Shown piece by piece: positions 1 to 5,399 of a DNA stretch of 6,843 bases. The translations under genes were made by a program, and so were the position numbers. The stretch comes from an uncultured Clostridia bacterium (GTDB lineage Bacteria > Bacillota > Clostridia > Oscillospirales > Ruminococcaceae). The stretch is taken from the NCBI GenBank assembly GCA_947584825.1, contig CANPWR010000071.1:1-6843 (forward strand), in the 5' to 3' direction. The stretch's first letter is position 1. Each line of letters begins with the position of its first letter. A model generated the notes under the pieces. That model was not told the DNA's origin. It saw only the letters and a program-made list of their open reading frames with translations, and searched no databases.

Positions 1-177
1 GAGGACATAAAATATGAATCTGATACATTAGTTGGTCTATCAACAGTTATAACATCATTTTTTGAATCCGCTTTATATGATGAAAACATATTAAATGTAT
101 TAATAATCTTAATGGAAGAAACATTTAAAATGCAGAAAAAATGTGATGCTCTGATGAAATTTGCACATAATGAGTAA
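1..177 (+). CDS. C-terminal end of an unrecognised protein (5' truncated)
   Basis: An open frame runs from the first base of the window (frame 1) to a TAA at 175-177, giving the last 58 residues of a protein whose start lies outside. The visible part reads as alpha-helical: an acidic start (EDIKYESD), a hydrophobic stretch (TLVGLSTVITSFFESALY), a second hydrophobic helix (NILNVLIILMEETFKMQKK) and the end KFAHNE. There is no recognisable motif or catalytic residue, and the hydrophobic parts are too short and too interrupted by charges to call membrane segments. Codon use is strongly AT-rich. The gene converges on the PHP gene with only 13 bp between the stop codons, and I see no terminator there. 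I do not recognise the family. That it is a real gene is inferred from the uninterrupted frame and the tight convergent packing. Confidence 0.5.
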   Translation, partial: EDIKYESDTLVGLSTVITSFFESALYDENILNVLIILMEETFKMQKKCDALMKFAHNE

Positions 178-190
178 GTATTCAAGTAAT

Positions 191-1036
191 TTATTTTTGT
201 GAATTTTCCGCAATCAGTTCATATAATTTTTCTATATTTTCCTCATCGGTCGTTCTGCTGCCGATATGGGTAGGAACGGCATTATACAACCCGTGAAAGT
301 CAGAGCCTCCCGTAACAATAAGGTCATGTTCTTTAGCAATATTTAAAAGTGTTTCCTGAGCCTTATCGTCAGCGGAATAGTGATAGACTTCAATACCGTC
401 AAGCTTATTTTTCTCTGCTAATTGTTTGCATAGTTCAATGTTGTCAAACATACAGGGGTGGGCAAGAACGGCAACGCCTCGTGCAGAGTGGATCAAATCA
501 AGAACGAAATCCACACTTGGGTATCTTCTTGTAACAAGAATAGAGCCTTCACCGTTTTTTGCAAACAATCTGTCTGACAATTCACCGTAAAGATCAACAG
601 CGTATCCGTAATTGACCAAAGCTCTCATAATATGCTGTTTGTAAATACTCTTACTGCTTTTTGCATACTTAGTAACCGATTCTGTAGATATAGGGTAAAG
701 CTCCTTTACCTTTTCGATCATATCCTTTGAGCAGGATTTTCTTATTTCACAGGATTTAAGACAAAGTCCCTCAAGCCTGTCTGGTTTTTGTGGGGCATAG
801 CAGAGAATATGTACCTTGCAGTTTCTTTCCTCGTCCCAAGCGGAAAGCTCAACGCCCGAAATTATCTTAACACCGTATCTTTCACCCAGAACTGACGCCC
901 TGTTGTAGGAAGATAGTGTATCGTGATCCGTTATTGACAAAACATCTATGTCAGTTCTCTTAGCCTGAACAATAATCTCCTCGATACCTAATGAACCGTC
1001 TGATAAGGTTGTATGACAGTGTAAGTCGCCTTTCAT
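191..1036 (-). CDS. PHP-domain metal-dependent phosphoesterase (YciV/TrpH-like)
   Basis: This 281-residue cytosolic protein has the full set of PHP (polymerase and histidinol phosphatase) metal-binding motifs: HCHTT (H6, H8), TDHDT (D37-H38-D39), the glutamate of SGVELSAW (E63), H76, LAHP (H193) and GSDFHG (D246, H248). Between about residues 85 and 185 lies a helical insertion typical of the YciV/TrpH branch. Characterised members of that branch are 3',5'-nucleoside bisphosphate phosphatases or 5'-3' exonucleases acting on short RNA (RNase AM). The length fits that family (about 270-300 residues). The assignment to phosphoesterase is firm; the exact substrate is inferred. The ATG at 1034-1036 is supported by a GGAGG ribosome-binding site at 1044-1048, seven bases upstream. 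The gene follows the pseudouridine synthase gene in the same direction, but it has its own promoter in the 90-bp gap, so it can be transcribed independently. Confidence 0.9.
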   Translation of the reverse strand: MKGDLHCHTTLSDGSLGIEEIIVQAKRTDIDVLSITDHDTLSSYNRASVLGERYGVKIISGVELSAWDEERNCKVHILCYAPQKPDRLEGLCLKSCEIRKSCSKDMIEKVKELYPISTESVTKYAKSSKSIYKQHIMRALVNYGYAVDLYGELSDRLFAKNGEGSILVTRRYPSVDFVLDLIHSARGVAVLAHPCMFDNIELCKQLAEKNKLDGIEVYHYSADDKAQETLLNIAKEHDLIVTGGSDFHGLYNAVPTHIGSRTTDEENIEKLYELIAENSQK

Positions 1037-1073
1037 ACACTGACCTCCATTCTAAAACTCTAAATTAACAATT

Positions 1074-1102
1074 ATTATACCAAAAATTCGACAAAAAATC
1101 AA
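1074..1102 (-). promoter_or_regulatory. Sigma-A promoter with extended -10 for the PHP gene
   Basis: On the minus strand, TTGATT (1097-1102) is followed after exactly 17 bp by a perfect TATAAT (1074-1079). The TATAAT is preceded by TGG, giving the TGN extended -10 found in many Gram-positive promoters. Predicted transcription starts near 1067, leaving a leader of about 30 nt that contains the GGAGG site. The element lies between the end of the pseudouridine synthase gene and the PHP start. Confidence 0.8.
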
Positions 1103-1126
1103 GCAGTCTTAATTAAATTTCAAGCG

Positions 1127-2074
1127 TTAAAAGAACTTTTCAACAAACCATGGAAGCTTTGACTTGAATGTTTTCCCATTGAGGTAATCCAGTATGCCTG
1201 CATCAGTTTTAAAGTCAAACGTCAGCCGGTAAGAGCATAGTGCCTGAGTTTTAACGCCATACTTTTTATTTATCTGATTTAGACCGTATTTTCCGTCTCC
1301 GAGCAGAGGATGACCTATGTAAGCCATATGTGCTCGTATTTGATGGGTTCGTCCTGTTAATAAATCTATTTCAACAAGTGAAAGATTATTCTTTTCTTTC
1401 AATACTTTATATTTTGTAATGATTTGTTTGTTGTTAGGCTTTTTGGCGTTTTCGATATGAACTGTCTTGCTTTTTTCATCTTTAAACAGGTAGTTTTTCA
1501 AAGTGTACTCTTTTTTGTCAAGAGTTCCAATACACACACATAAGTAGTATTTGTGCAGCTCACGGTCTTTGATTTTCTGATTTAAAATCCTGAGACTTTC
1601 GGCATTTTTTGAACATATAACGATTCCTGAAGTGTTTCTGTCCAGCCTGTTGCATAGAGCGGGCGCAAATGACAGTTCGTTTTGGGGATCGTATTCTTTT
1701 TTGTTATAAAGATAGTGCTTTATGCGATTAATAAGAGTGTCAATTGTATTGTCGTCGTCCTCGTGGACAACAAGACCCGACGGCTTATCTACAAGGATGA
1801 TATTTTTGTCCTCGTAGATGATGTCGATATTCGGAGCAACACTAAGAAAGCTGTCATCTTTCGGAGACTCAAAAAACTCATCGTTTATGTAGAGTTGGAT
1901 CTCATCTCCGACATTTAGTTTGGTTGAAATTTCACAGCGTTTTCCGTTTATCTTGATACGCTTCAGACGAATATATTTATACATCAGGTTTTTAGGGAGA
2001 TTTTTGACCGACTTGGAAATAAATTTGTCAAGCCGCTGACCTGAATCGTTTTCGTTTATAATAAATGTTTTCAT
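1127..2074 (-). CDS. RluA-family 23S rRNA/tRNA pseudouridine synthase
   Basis: This 315-residue enzyme converts specific uridines in structured RNA to pseudouridine. An S4-like RNA-binding domain occupies about residues 10-60 (GQRLDKFISK, then KRIKINGKR). The catalytic domain follows: DKPSGLVVHEDD near residue 100, the catalytic signature NRLDRNTSG with the nucleophilic aspartate D145, and GRTHQIRAH at 241-249 followed by GHPLLGDGKYG. Length and domain order match RluC/RluD-type proteins, but the target uridine cannot be read from sequence, so no gene symbol is given. The ATG at 2072-2074 has an AAAGGAA Shine-Dalgarno at about 2087-2093. The protein is markedly lysine- and asparagine-rich, and the gene is more AT-rich than radC-uvrB-uvrA. 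It is divergent from radC, with a heptamer array between them. I see no terminator after its stop. Confidence 0.9.
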   Translation of the reverse strand: MKTFIINENDSGQRLDKFISKSVKNLPKNLMYKYIRLKRIKINGKRCEISTKLNVGDEIQLYINDEFFESPKDDSFLSVAPNIDIIYEDKNIILVDKPSGLVVHEDDDNTIDTLINRIKHYLYNKKEYDPQNELSFAPALCNRLDRNTSGIVICSKNAESLRILNQKIKDRELHKYYLCVCIGTLDKKEYTLKNYLFKDEKSKTVHIENAKKPNNKQIITKYKVLKEKNNLSLVEIDLLTGRTHQIRAHMAYIGHPLLGDGKYGLNQINKKYGVKTQALCSYRLTFDFKTDAGILDYLNGKTFKSKLPWFVEKFF

Positions 2075-2097
2075 AATTTAGACATTCCTTTTTTATC

Positions 2098-2116
2098 TTT
2101 ATCTATACAGCTAAGT
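2098..2116 (-). repeat. Dispersed repeat tail, copy 1 (upstream of the pseudouridine synthase gene)
   Basis: Read on the minus strand this is ACTTAGCTGTATAGATAAA. It is identical over 19 bp to 5321-5339, which lies on the plus strand upstream of uvrA. Similarity continues on its 5' side in both copies: CAAG, optional C, TAATATT, four or five variable bases, AACTTAG. In both places the tail follows AAGCAAG/AAACAAG-type heptamers and precedes a gene start, here 23 bp before the ATG at 2074. It may be part of a promoter or leader (TATAGAT resembles a -10), but no convincing -35 stands at the right spacing, so it is called only as a repeat. Confidence 0.75.
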
Positions 2117-2131
2117 TATAATCAATATTAG

Positions 2132-2243
2132 CTTGCCTTTTGCTTCTTGCCTTTTGCCTCTTGCCTCTTGCCTCTTGCCTCTTGCTTCTTGCTTCTTGCT
2201 TCTTGCTTCTTGCTTCTTGCCTCTTGCCTCTTGCTTCTTGCCT
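2132..2243 (+). repeat. Heptanucleotide tandem array, 16 units of CTTGCYT
   Basis: Sixteen contiguous 7-bp units fill 112 bp with no slippage. Fourteen read CTTGCCT or CTTGCTT; units 2 and 4 begin with T instead of C. The variants are clustered: three successive CTTGCCT units near the left-centre, five successive CTTGCTT units at 2181-2215, then a mix. This is what duplication by replication slippage would leave. On the complementary strand the unit reads AGGCAAG/AAGCAAG, the form found in the uvrB-uvrA gap. The array lies between two divergent genes, ending 31 bp before the -35 of the radC promoter and 57 bp from the pseudouridine synthase start. It contains no stable hairpin and no plausible gene. 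Confidence 0.95.
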
Positions 2244-2274
2244 CTAGTATAGCATACTTTTTAATAAAATGCAC

Positions 2275-2303
2275 TTTACAATCTTAAAATAATATAGTAT
2301 AAT
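2275..2303 (+). promoter_or_regulatory. Sigma-A promoter of the radC-uvrB operon
   Basis: TTTACA (2275-2280), one mismatch from TTGACA, is separated by exactly 17 bp from a perfect TATAAT (2298-2303). Transcription should begin near 2310, giving a leader of about 60 nt before radC. The leader carries a GAAGGGAAG ribosome-binding region at 2351-2359. I see no LexA/DinR-type operator (GAAC-N4-GTTC) in or around it, so SOS control is not supported by the sequence. Confidence 0.8.
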
Positions 2304-2370
2304 ATCAAAAAGAACATAGGTTCACTAAGAGATTTTCGCCTTTATACAGAGAAGGGAAGTTGACATAATT

Positions 2371-3054
2371 ATGGGCACACCGCATGAAGGTCATAGGCAA
2401 AGACTGAGGGAGAGATTTCTAAAAATGGGATTTGAAAGCTTTGAACCACATGAAATGTTTGAATTGCTTTTAACCTATAGTATTCCCAGAAGGAATACAA
2501 ATTTGATTGCCCATAAGCTTATCGACACATTTGGTTCGGTATCTGCTGTCTTTAATGCGTCGCTTGAAGCACTGATGAGTGTTGATGGAATTTCTGAGAA
2601 TTCCGCAACCCTTATTAAAATGATACCTCAAATGCTGAGATTCTATGAAACAGAAATGGACTCATCCAAATGTCTTAATACTATTGAAAAGGTCAGAGAT
2701 TATTTTTCTGTAGCATTTATCGGTTTGACTAAGGAGGAGTTTAAGGTCTGCTGTCTGGATAACGGATTGAATGTAGTATCTGTTACTACTATTGCTAAAG
2801 GTACAAGCAAATCTGCGCCGGTTTATGCAAGGCAGGTTGCAGAAGCTGCTTTTAAAGCAAACAGTACAAACGTTATTGTTGCCCACAACCACCCTGATGC
2901 ATCCTGCAGTCCATCTGATGCGGATAAACTGCTAACTAGGCAGATAAGATCAAGTCTGAAAGCAATAGATATTGAAATTCTCGACCATATTATCGTTGGT
3001 AAGGACGGTGTGCTGTCTTTTAAGGAGATAGGTCTTATTCCGCTGTTTGATTAA
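2371..3054 (+). CDS. radC: RadC family (UPF0758) JAMM-domain protein
   Basis: This 227-residue protein has the usual RadC architecture. Its N-terminal region contains helix-hairpin-helix-type sequence (about residues 48-82, FGSVSAVFNAS then VDGISENSATLI). The C-terminal JAMM/MPN-like metalloprotein domain carries the motif HNHPDASCSPSDAD, in which H172, H174 and D185 are the expected metal ligands with S182 (pattern HxH-x7-S-x2-D). The opening HEGHRQRLRERF is typical of clostridial members. Despite the name, a direct DNA-repair role is not established for the family: the Escherichia coli radC102 repair phenotype was traced to recG, and the biochemical activity is unknown. The gene starts an operon, with uvrB 15 bp downstream. 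The ATG follows GAAGGGAAG by about 11 bases. Confidence 0.93.
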   Translation: MGTPHEGHRQRLRERFLKMGFESFEPHEMFELLLTYSIPRRNTNLIAHKLIDTFGSVSAVFNASLEALMSVDGISENSATLIKMIPQMLRFYETEMDSSKCLNTIEKVRDYFSVAFIGLTKEEFKVCCLDNGLNVVSVTTIAKGTSKSAPVYARQVAEAAFKANSTNVIVAHNHPDASCSPSDADKLLTRQIRSSLKAIDIEILDHIIVGKDGVLSFKEIGLIPLFD

Positions 3055-3069
3055 ATAATAGGAGCAATT

Positions 3070-5037
3070 ATGGATAAATTTCAGTTAGTTTCATCATATA
3101 AACCTACAGGCGACCAGCCTGAGGCTATTGAAAAGCTTGTTGATGGCATTAAAAACGGTTATAAGGAGCAGACCCTGCTGGGTGTTACCGGTTCTGGTAA
3201 AACCTTCACTATGGCTAATGTAATAGAGCAGGTCAACAAACCTACGCTGGTTTTGGCTCACAACAAAATTCTTGCAGCTCAGCTTTGCAGTGAGTTTAAA
3301 GAGTTCTTTCCGTATAACGCTGTTGAGTATTTTGTGTCCTACTATGACTACTACCAGCCGGAGGCTTATGTTCCCAGCACCGATGTTTATATAGAAAAGG
3401 ACGCATCAATTAATTCTGAGATAGACAAGCTTAGACATTCAGCGACTACGGCTATTGCCGAAAGGCGTGATGTTATAGTTGTAGCGTCGGTTTCGTGTAT
3501 ATATTCTCTCGGCGACCCTGAGGAGTACCGTTCTATGGTGGTATCGATAAGAAAAGGTATGGAGAAATCACGTGATAATCTGTTGGCGGAGCTTGTTGGA
3601 ATACAGTATGAGAGAAATGATATTGCATTTGAAAGAAATAAGTTTAGGGTTCGAGGAGACGTTGTAGAAATATTTCCGTCGAGCCATACTGATACAGCTT
3701 ACAGAGTTGAATTTTTTGGCGATGAGATAGACAGAATTTCAGAAATAAACGTAATAACAGGAGAGCTTATCTCAACGCTTAATCATGTTGCGATTTTTCC
3801 TGCTTCGCACTATATAGTTGCAAAGGACAAGATGTCGGAGGCAATTGGGGAGCTTAGAGAGGAGCTTGACGAGCGGGTCAAGTTTTTTACAGATAATAAC
3901 AAGCTGATAGAGGCGCAGAGGATTGCTCAGAGGACGAATTACGACATAGAAATGCTTCAGGAAATCGGATTTTGCAGTGGTATAGAAAACTATTCCAGAG
4001 TTCTCGCGAGACGTCCTGCCGGCTCTACGCCCTACACTTTGCTTGACCACTTTCCTGATGATTTTCTTCTGATGGTAGACGAATCGCACGTCAGTCTTCC
4101 GCAGGTTAGGGGAATGTATGCAGGCGATAGGGCTAGAAAGACAACCCTAATTGACTACGGTTTTAGGCTTCCGTCGGCGTTAGATAACAGGCCTTTGCAG
4201 TTTGATGAGTTTTATGATCATATCAATCAGGCGGTGTTTGTTTCGGCAACGCCGGGTGAGTTTGAAAAGGAACACTCCGCTCAAATTGTTGAGCAGGTTA
4301 TCAGACCTACGGGACTTCTTGACCCTGAAATCTCTGTACGTCCTGTTGAGGGTCAGATAGAGGATTTGCTATCTGAGATAAACATTCGCATTGAAAAGAA
4401 GCAGAGAGTTCTGGTTACAACTCTGACAAAGAAAATGGCTGAGGACCTGACCGAGTTTCTCAAAGGTTATGGGATAGCTGTTCGTTACATGCACCACGAC
4501 ATTGACGCCATAGAGAGAATGGAAATCATACGAGACCTTCGTCTTGGCGAGTTTGATGTGCTTGTGGGAATAAACCTCCTTCGTGAGGGGTTGGACATTC
4601 CTGAGGTATCGCTTGTGGCGATTTTAGACGCTGACAAGGAAGGTTTTTTGCGGTCGGAAAGCTCTCTTATACAGACGGTCGGACGTGCTGCAAGAAACGC
4701 TGAGGGTATGGTAATAATGTACGCCGATCAGGTAACACGCTCAATGGAGATGGCGATAACTGAGACCGAGAGACGTCGTTCCATTCAGATGGAATACAAC
4801 AAAAAGCACGGCATTGTTCCTAAGACTATCGTTAAAGACGTTCGTGATGTTATAGAGATCTCTACTAAGGAAGAAATTGAATATACTGCACGTCAGAAAA
4901 ACAAGATGTCCAAGCAGGAGATGAATAAGCTGATCGATGATTTAACAAGACAGATGAAGGAATCTGCTAAGATGCTTGAGTTTGAACATGCGGCATTTCT
5001 GAGGGATAAGATTGCTGAGCTTAAGGGGCAACGGTGA
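3070..5037 (+). CDS. uvrB: UvrB, nucleotide excision repair helicase-like subunit
   Basis: UvrB is loaded onto damaged DNA by UvrA, verifies the lesion and recruits the UvrC nuclease. The 655 residues show the complete set: Walker A GVTGSGKT (38-45), the aromatic base of the damage-probing beta-hairpin YFVSYYDYYQPEAY (from Y87; Y91, Y92, Y94, Y95), the DESH Walker B box (337-340), helicase motif VI QTVGRAARN (535-543), and a C-terminal UVR domain (about 620-652) for UvrC/UvrA contact. The length is normal. The ATG is preceded by AGGAG at 3060-3064, five bases upstream, and radC ends 15 bp before it, so the two share the promoter at 2275-2303. The last codons (Gly-Gln-Arg-stop) lie inside the left arm and loop of a perfect hairpin that begins a downstream repeat. 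The natural end of the protein may have been altered slightly there, but no functional domain is lost. Confidence 0.98.
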   Translation: MDKFQLVSSYKPTGDQPEAIEKLVDGIKNGYKEQTLLGVTGSGKTFTMANVIEQVNKPTLVLAHNKILAAQLCSEFKEFFPYNAVEYFVSYYDYYQPEAYVPSTDVYIEKDASINSEIDKLRHSATTAIAERRDVIVVASVSCIYSLGDPEEYRSMVVSIRKGMEKSRDNLLAELVGIQYERNDIAFERNKFRVRGDVVEIFPSSHTDTAYRVEFFGDEIDRISEINVITGELISTLNHVAIFPASHYIVAKDKMSEAIGELREELDERVKFFTDNNKLIEAQRIAQRTNYDIEMLQEIGFCSGIENYSRVLARRPAGSTPYTLLDHFPDDFLLMVDESHVSLPQVRGMYAGDRARKTTLIDYGFRLPSALDNRPLQFDEFYDHINQAVFVSATPGEFEKEHSAQIVEQVIRPTGLLDPEISVRPVEGQIEDLLSEINIRIEKKQRVLVTTLTKKMAEDLTEFLKGYGIAVRYMHHDIDAIERMEIIRDLRLGEFDVLVGINLLREGLDIPEVSLVAILDADKEGFLRSESSLIQTVGRAARNAEGMVIMYADQVTRSMEMAITETERRRSIQMEYNKKHGIVPKTIVKDVRDVIEISTKEEIEYTARQKNKMSKQEMNKLIDDLTRQMKESAKMLEFEHAAFLRDKIAELKGQR

Positions 5038-5046
5038 CGTTGCCCC
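5025..5046 (+). other. Perfect 9-bp hairpin with GTGA loop containing the uvrB stop codon
   Basis: GGGGCAACG (5025-5033) and CGTTGCCCC (5038-5046) are exact reverse complements around the loop GTGA, which as RNA is a GNRA-type tetraloop. The uvrB TGA (5035-5037) is the last three bases of the loop. No T-tract follows, so it does not look like an intrinsic terminator. It could protect the radC-uvrB message 3' end or affect termination of translation (inference). The centre is the core of the repeat units listed next. Confidence 0.85.
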
Positions 5047-5140
5047 GCCGAGCCGGCGGTGGCTCTGCCGCCTTTGGGAAATATGATTAATGTTAAACTA
5101 TTTTGAAACGGCGGGATAATACTTAGAGACAAGAAACAAG
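5030..5140 (+). repeat. Direct repeat unit A (hairpin core, GC-rich arm, AT block, heptamers)
   Basis: These 111 bp align without gaps to 5197-5307 (offset 167) with about 92 matches by hand count. In order the unit contains the core AACGGTGACGTT; a second hairpin GAGCC-N6-GGCTC (5050-5065) in a GC-rich stretch with alternative pairings (CCGCC with GGCGG); an invariant AT-rich block TGATTAATGTTAAACTATT (5084-5102); and a run of AGAGACA/AGAAACA heptamers (5125-5138) related to the array at 2132-2243. CCCGCCG (5044-5050) can also pair with CGGCGGG (5109-5115), competing with the first hairpin. No coding capacity is seen. The first eight bases overlap uvrB. Confidence 0.85.
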
Positions 5141-5196
5141 AGCAACGGTGACGTTACCTGTTAGAGGCAAGAGATTTAGAAGCAAGAAGCAAGAGT
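5137..5196 (+). repeat. Isolated hairpin core (second copy) and heptamers between the two long units
   Basis: A second AACGGTGACGTT core lies at 5144-5155 with a weaker stem: only the inner four pairs hold, because the next pair out is a C-A mismatch. It is followed by ACCTGTT instead of the GC-rich arm, so the unit is truncated. From about 5163 come AGAGGCA, AGAGATT and two AGAAGCA heptamers, leading into the third core. The 19-mers at 5137-5155 and 5190-5208 (CAAGAG, then C or T, then the core) differ at one base. Each of these two cores is thus entered from a heptamer run through the same junction, and the segment looks like a 53-bp internal duplication. Confidence 0.75.
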
Positions 5197-5307
5197 AACG
5201 GTGACGTTGCACCGCCGAGCCAACGGGGGCTTTTCTGCCTTTGAAAAGTATGATTAATGTTAAACTATTGTTAAGCGGCAGGCTAACACTTAGGGGTAAG
5301 AAACAAG
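5197..5307 (+). repeat. Direct repeat unit C
   Basis: This is the second long copy of the 111-bp unit. Its core AACGGTGACGTT is flanked by G-T on the left and G-C on the right, giving a six-pair stem (5195-5210) in which the C-G pair of unit A has become a T-G (U-G wobble) pair. The second hairpin is kept as GAGCC (5217-5221) with GGCTT (5228-5232), again replacing one C-G pair with a G-U wobble. The AT-rich block is unchanged (5251-5269), and the unit ends in AGGGGTA/AGAAACA heptamers. The long-range CCCGCCG/CGGCGGG pairing possible in unit A is broken here, which argues that only the two local hairpins are maintained. Confidence 0.85.
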
Positions 5308-5339
5308 TAATATTTTTAGAACTTAGCTGTATAGATAAA
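5308..5339 (+). repeat. Dispersed repeat tail, copy 2 (upstream of uvrA)
   Basis: TAATATT followed by the 19-mer ACTTAGCTGTATAGATAAA (5321-5339) matches the tail upstream of the pseudouridine synthase gene (2098-2116, opposite strand) and again directly follows an AAACAAG heptamer. It lies 60 bp before the uvrA ATG. Like the first copy it points toward a gene start, so a promoter or leader role is possible. The -10-like TATAGAT lacks a good -35, and no better uvrA promoter is visible in this gap. Confidence 0.75.
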
Positions 5340-5341
5340 TT

Positions 5342-5376
5342 CTTGCATCTTGTCTCTAGTGTCTGGCATCTAAAAT
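5342..5376 (+). repeat. Degenerate heptamer run before uvrA
   Basis: Five in-phase 7-bp units read CTTGCAT, CTTGTCT, CTAGTGT, CTGGCAT and CTAAAAT. The first three align with the right end of the large array at 2230-2250 (CTTGCTT, CTTGCCT, CTAGTAT) with few differences. They have the opposite orientation to the AGRRRCA heptamers on the other side of the tail at 5308-5339, so heptamers flank that tail inverted on both sides. Immediately after comes the uvrA ribosome-binding region, AAAAGGAAG at 5381-5389. Confidence 0.65.
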
Positions 5377-5399
5377 AGGGAAAAGGAAGTTATAAATCT

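Noticed and set aside
2098..2131. Definite promoter for the pseudouridine synthase gene
   Set aside because: TATAGAT is -10-like, but the hexamer 17 bp upstream (AATATT) does not resemble TTGACA, and TTGATT stands at only 12 bp. It was kept as a repeat with a possible promoter role.
2132..2243. CRISPR array
   Set aside because: The units are 7 bp and contiguous with no unique spacers, and no cas gene is present.
2304..2370. LexA/DinR operator controlling radC-uvrB
   Set aside because: No GAAC-N4-GTTC or close variant is present. The leader has GAACATAGGTTC, which shares the half-sites with four bases between, but it lies after the predicted start as GAAC-ATAG-GTTC at 2312-2323 and lacks the CGAAC/GTTCG flanks; taken alone it is only suggestive and would need a binding test, so I did not list it as a feature.
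3772..4089. Minus-strand reading frame within uvrB, and similar frames within radC, uvrA and the minus-strand genes
   Set aside because: They lie wholly inside well-supported genes, have no ribosome-binding sites or recognisable motifs, and are the shadows of coding frames.
5025..5046. Intrinsic terminator after uvrB
   Set aside because: The stem is strong, but it is followed by GC-rich sequence rather than a T-tract on either strand, and it overlaps the stop codon. The next stem (5055-5072) is followed by only three T residues.
5038..5399. Small protein gene or MITE with transposase
   Set aside because: No open frame with a ribosome-binding site fits the gap before uvrA, and clear terminal inverted repeats with target-site duplication were not found around the 111-bp units.
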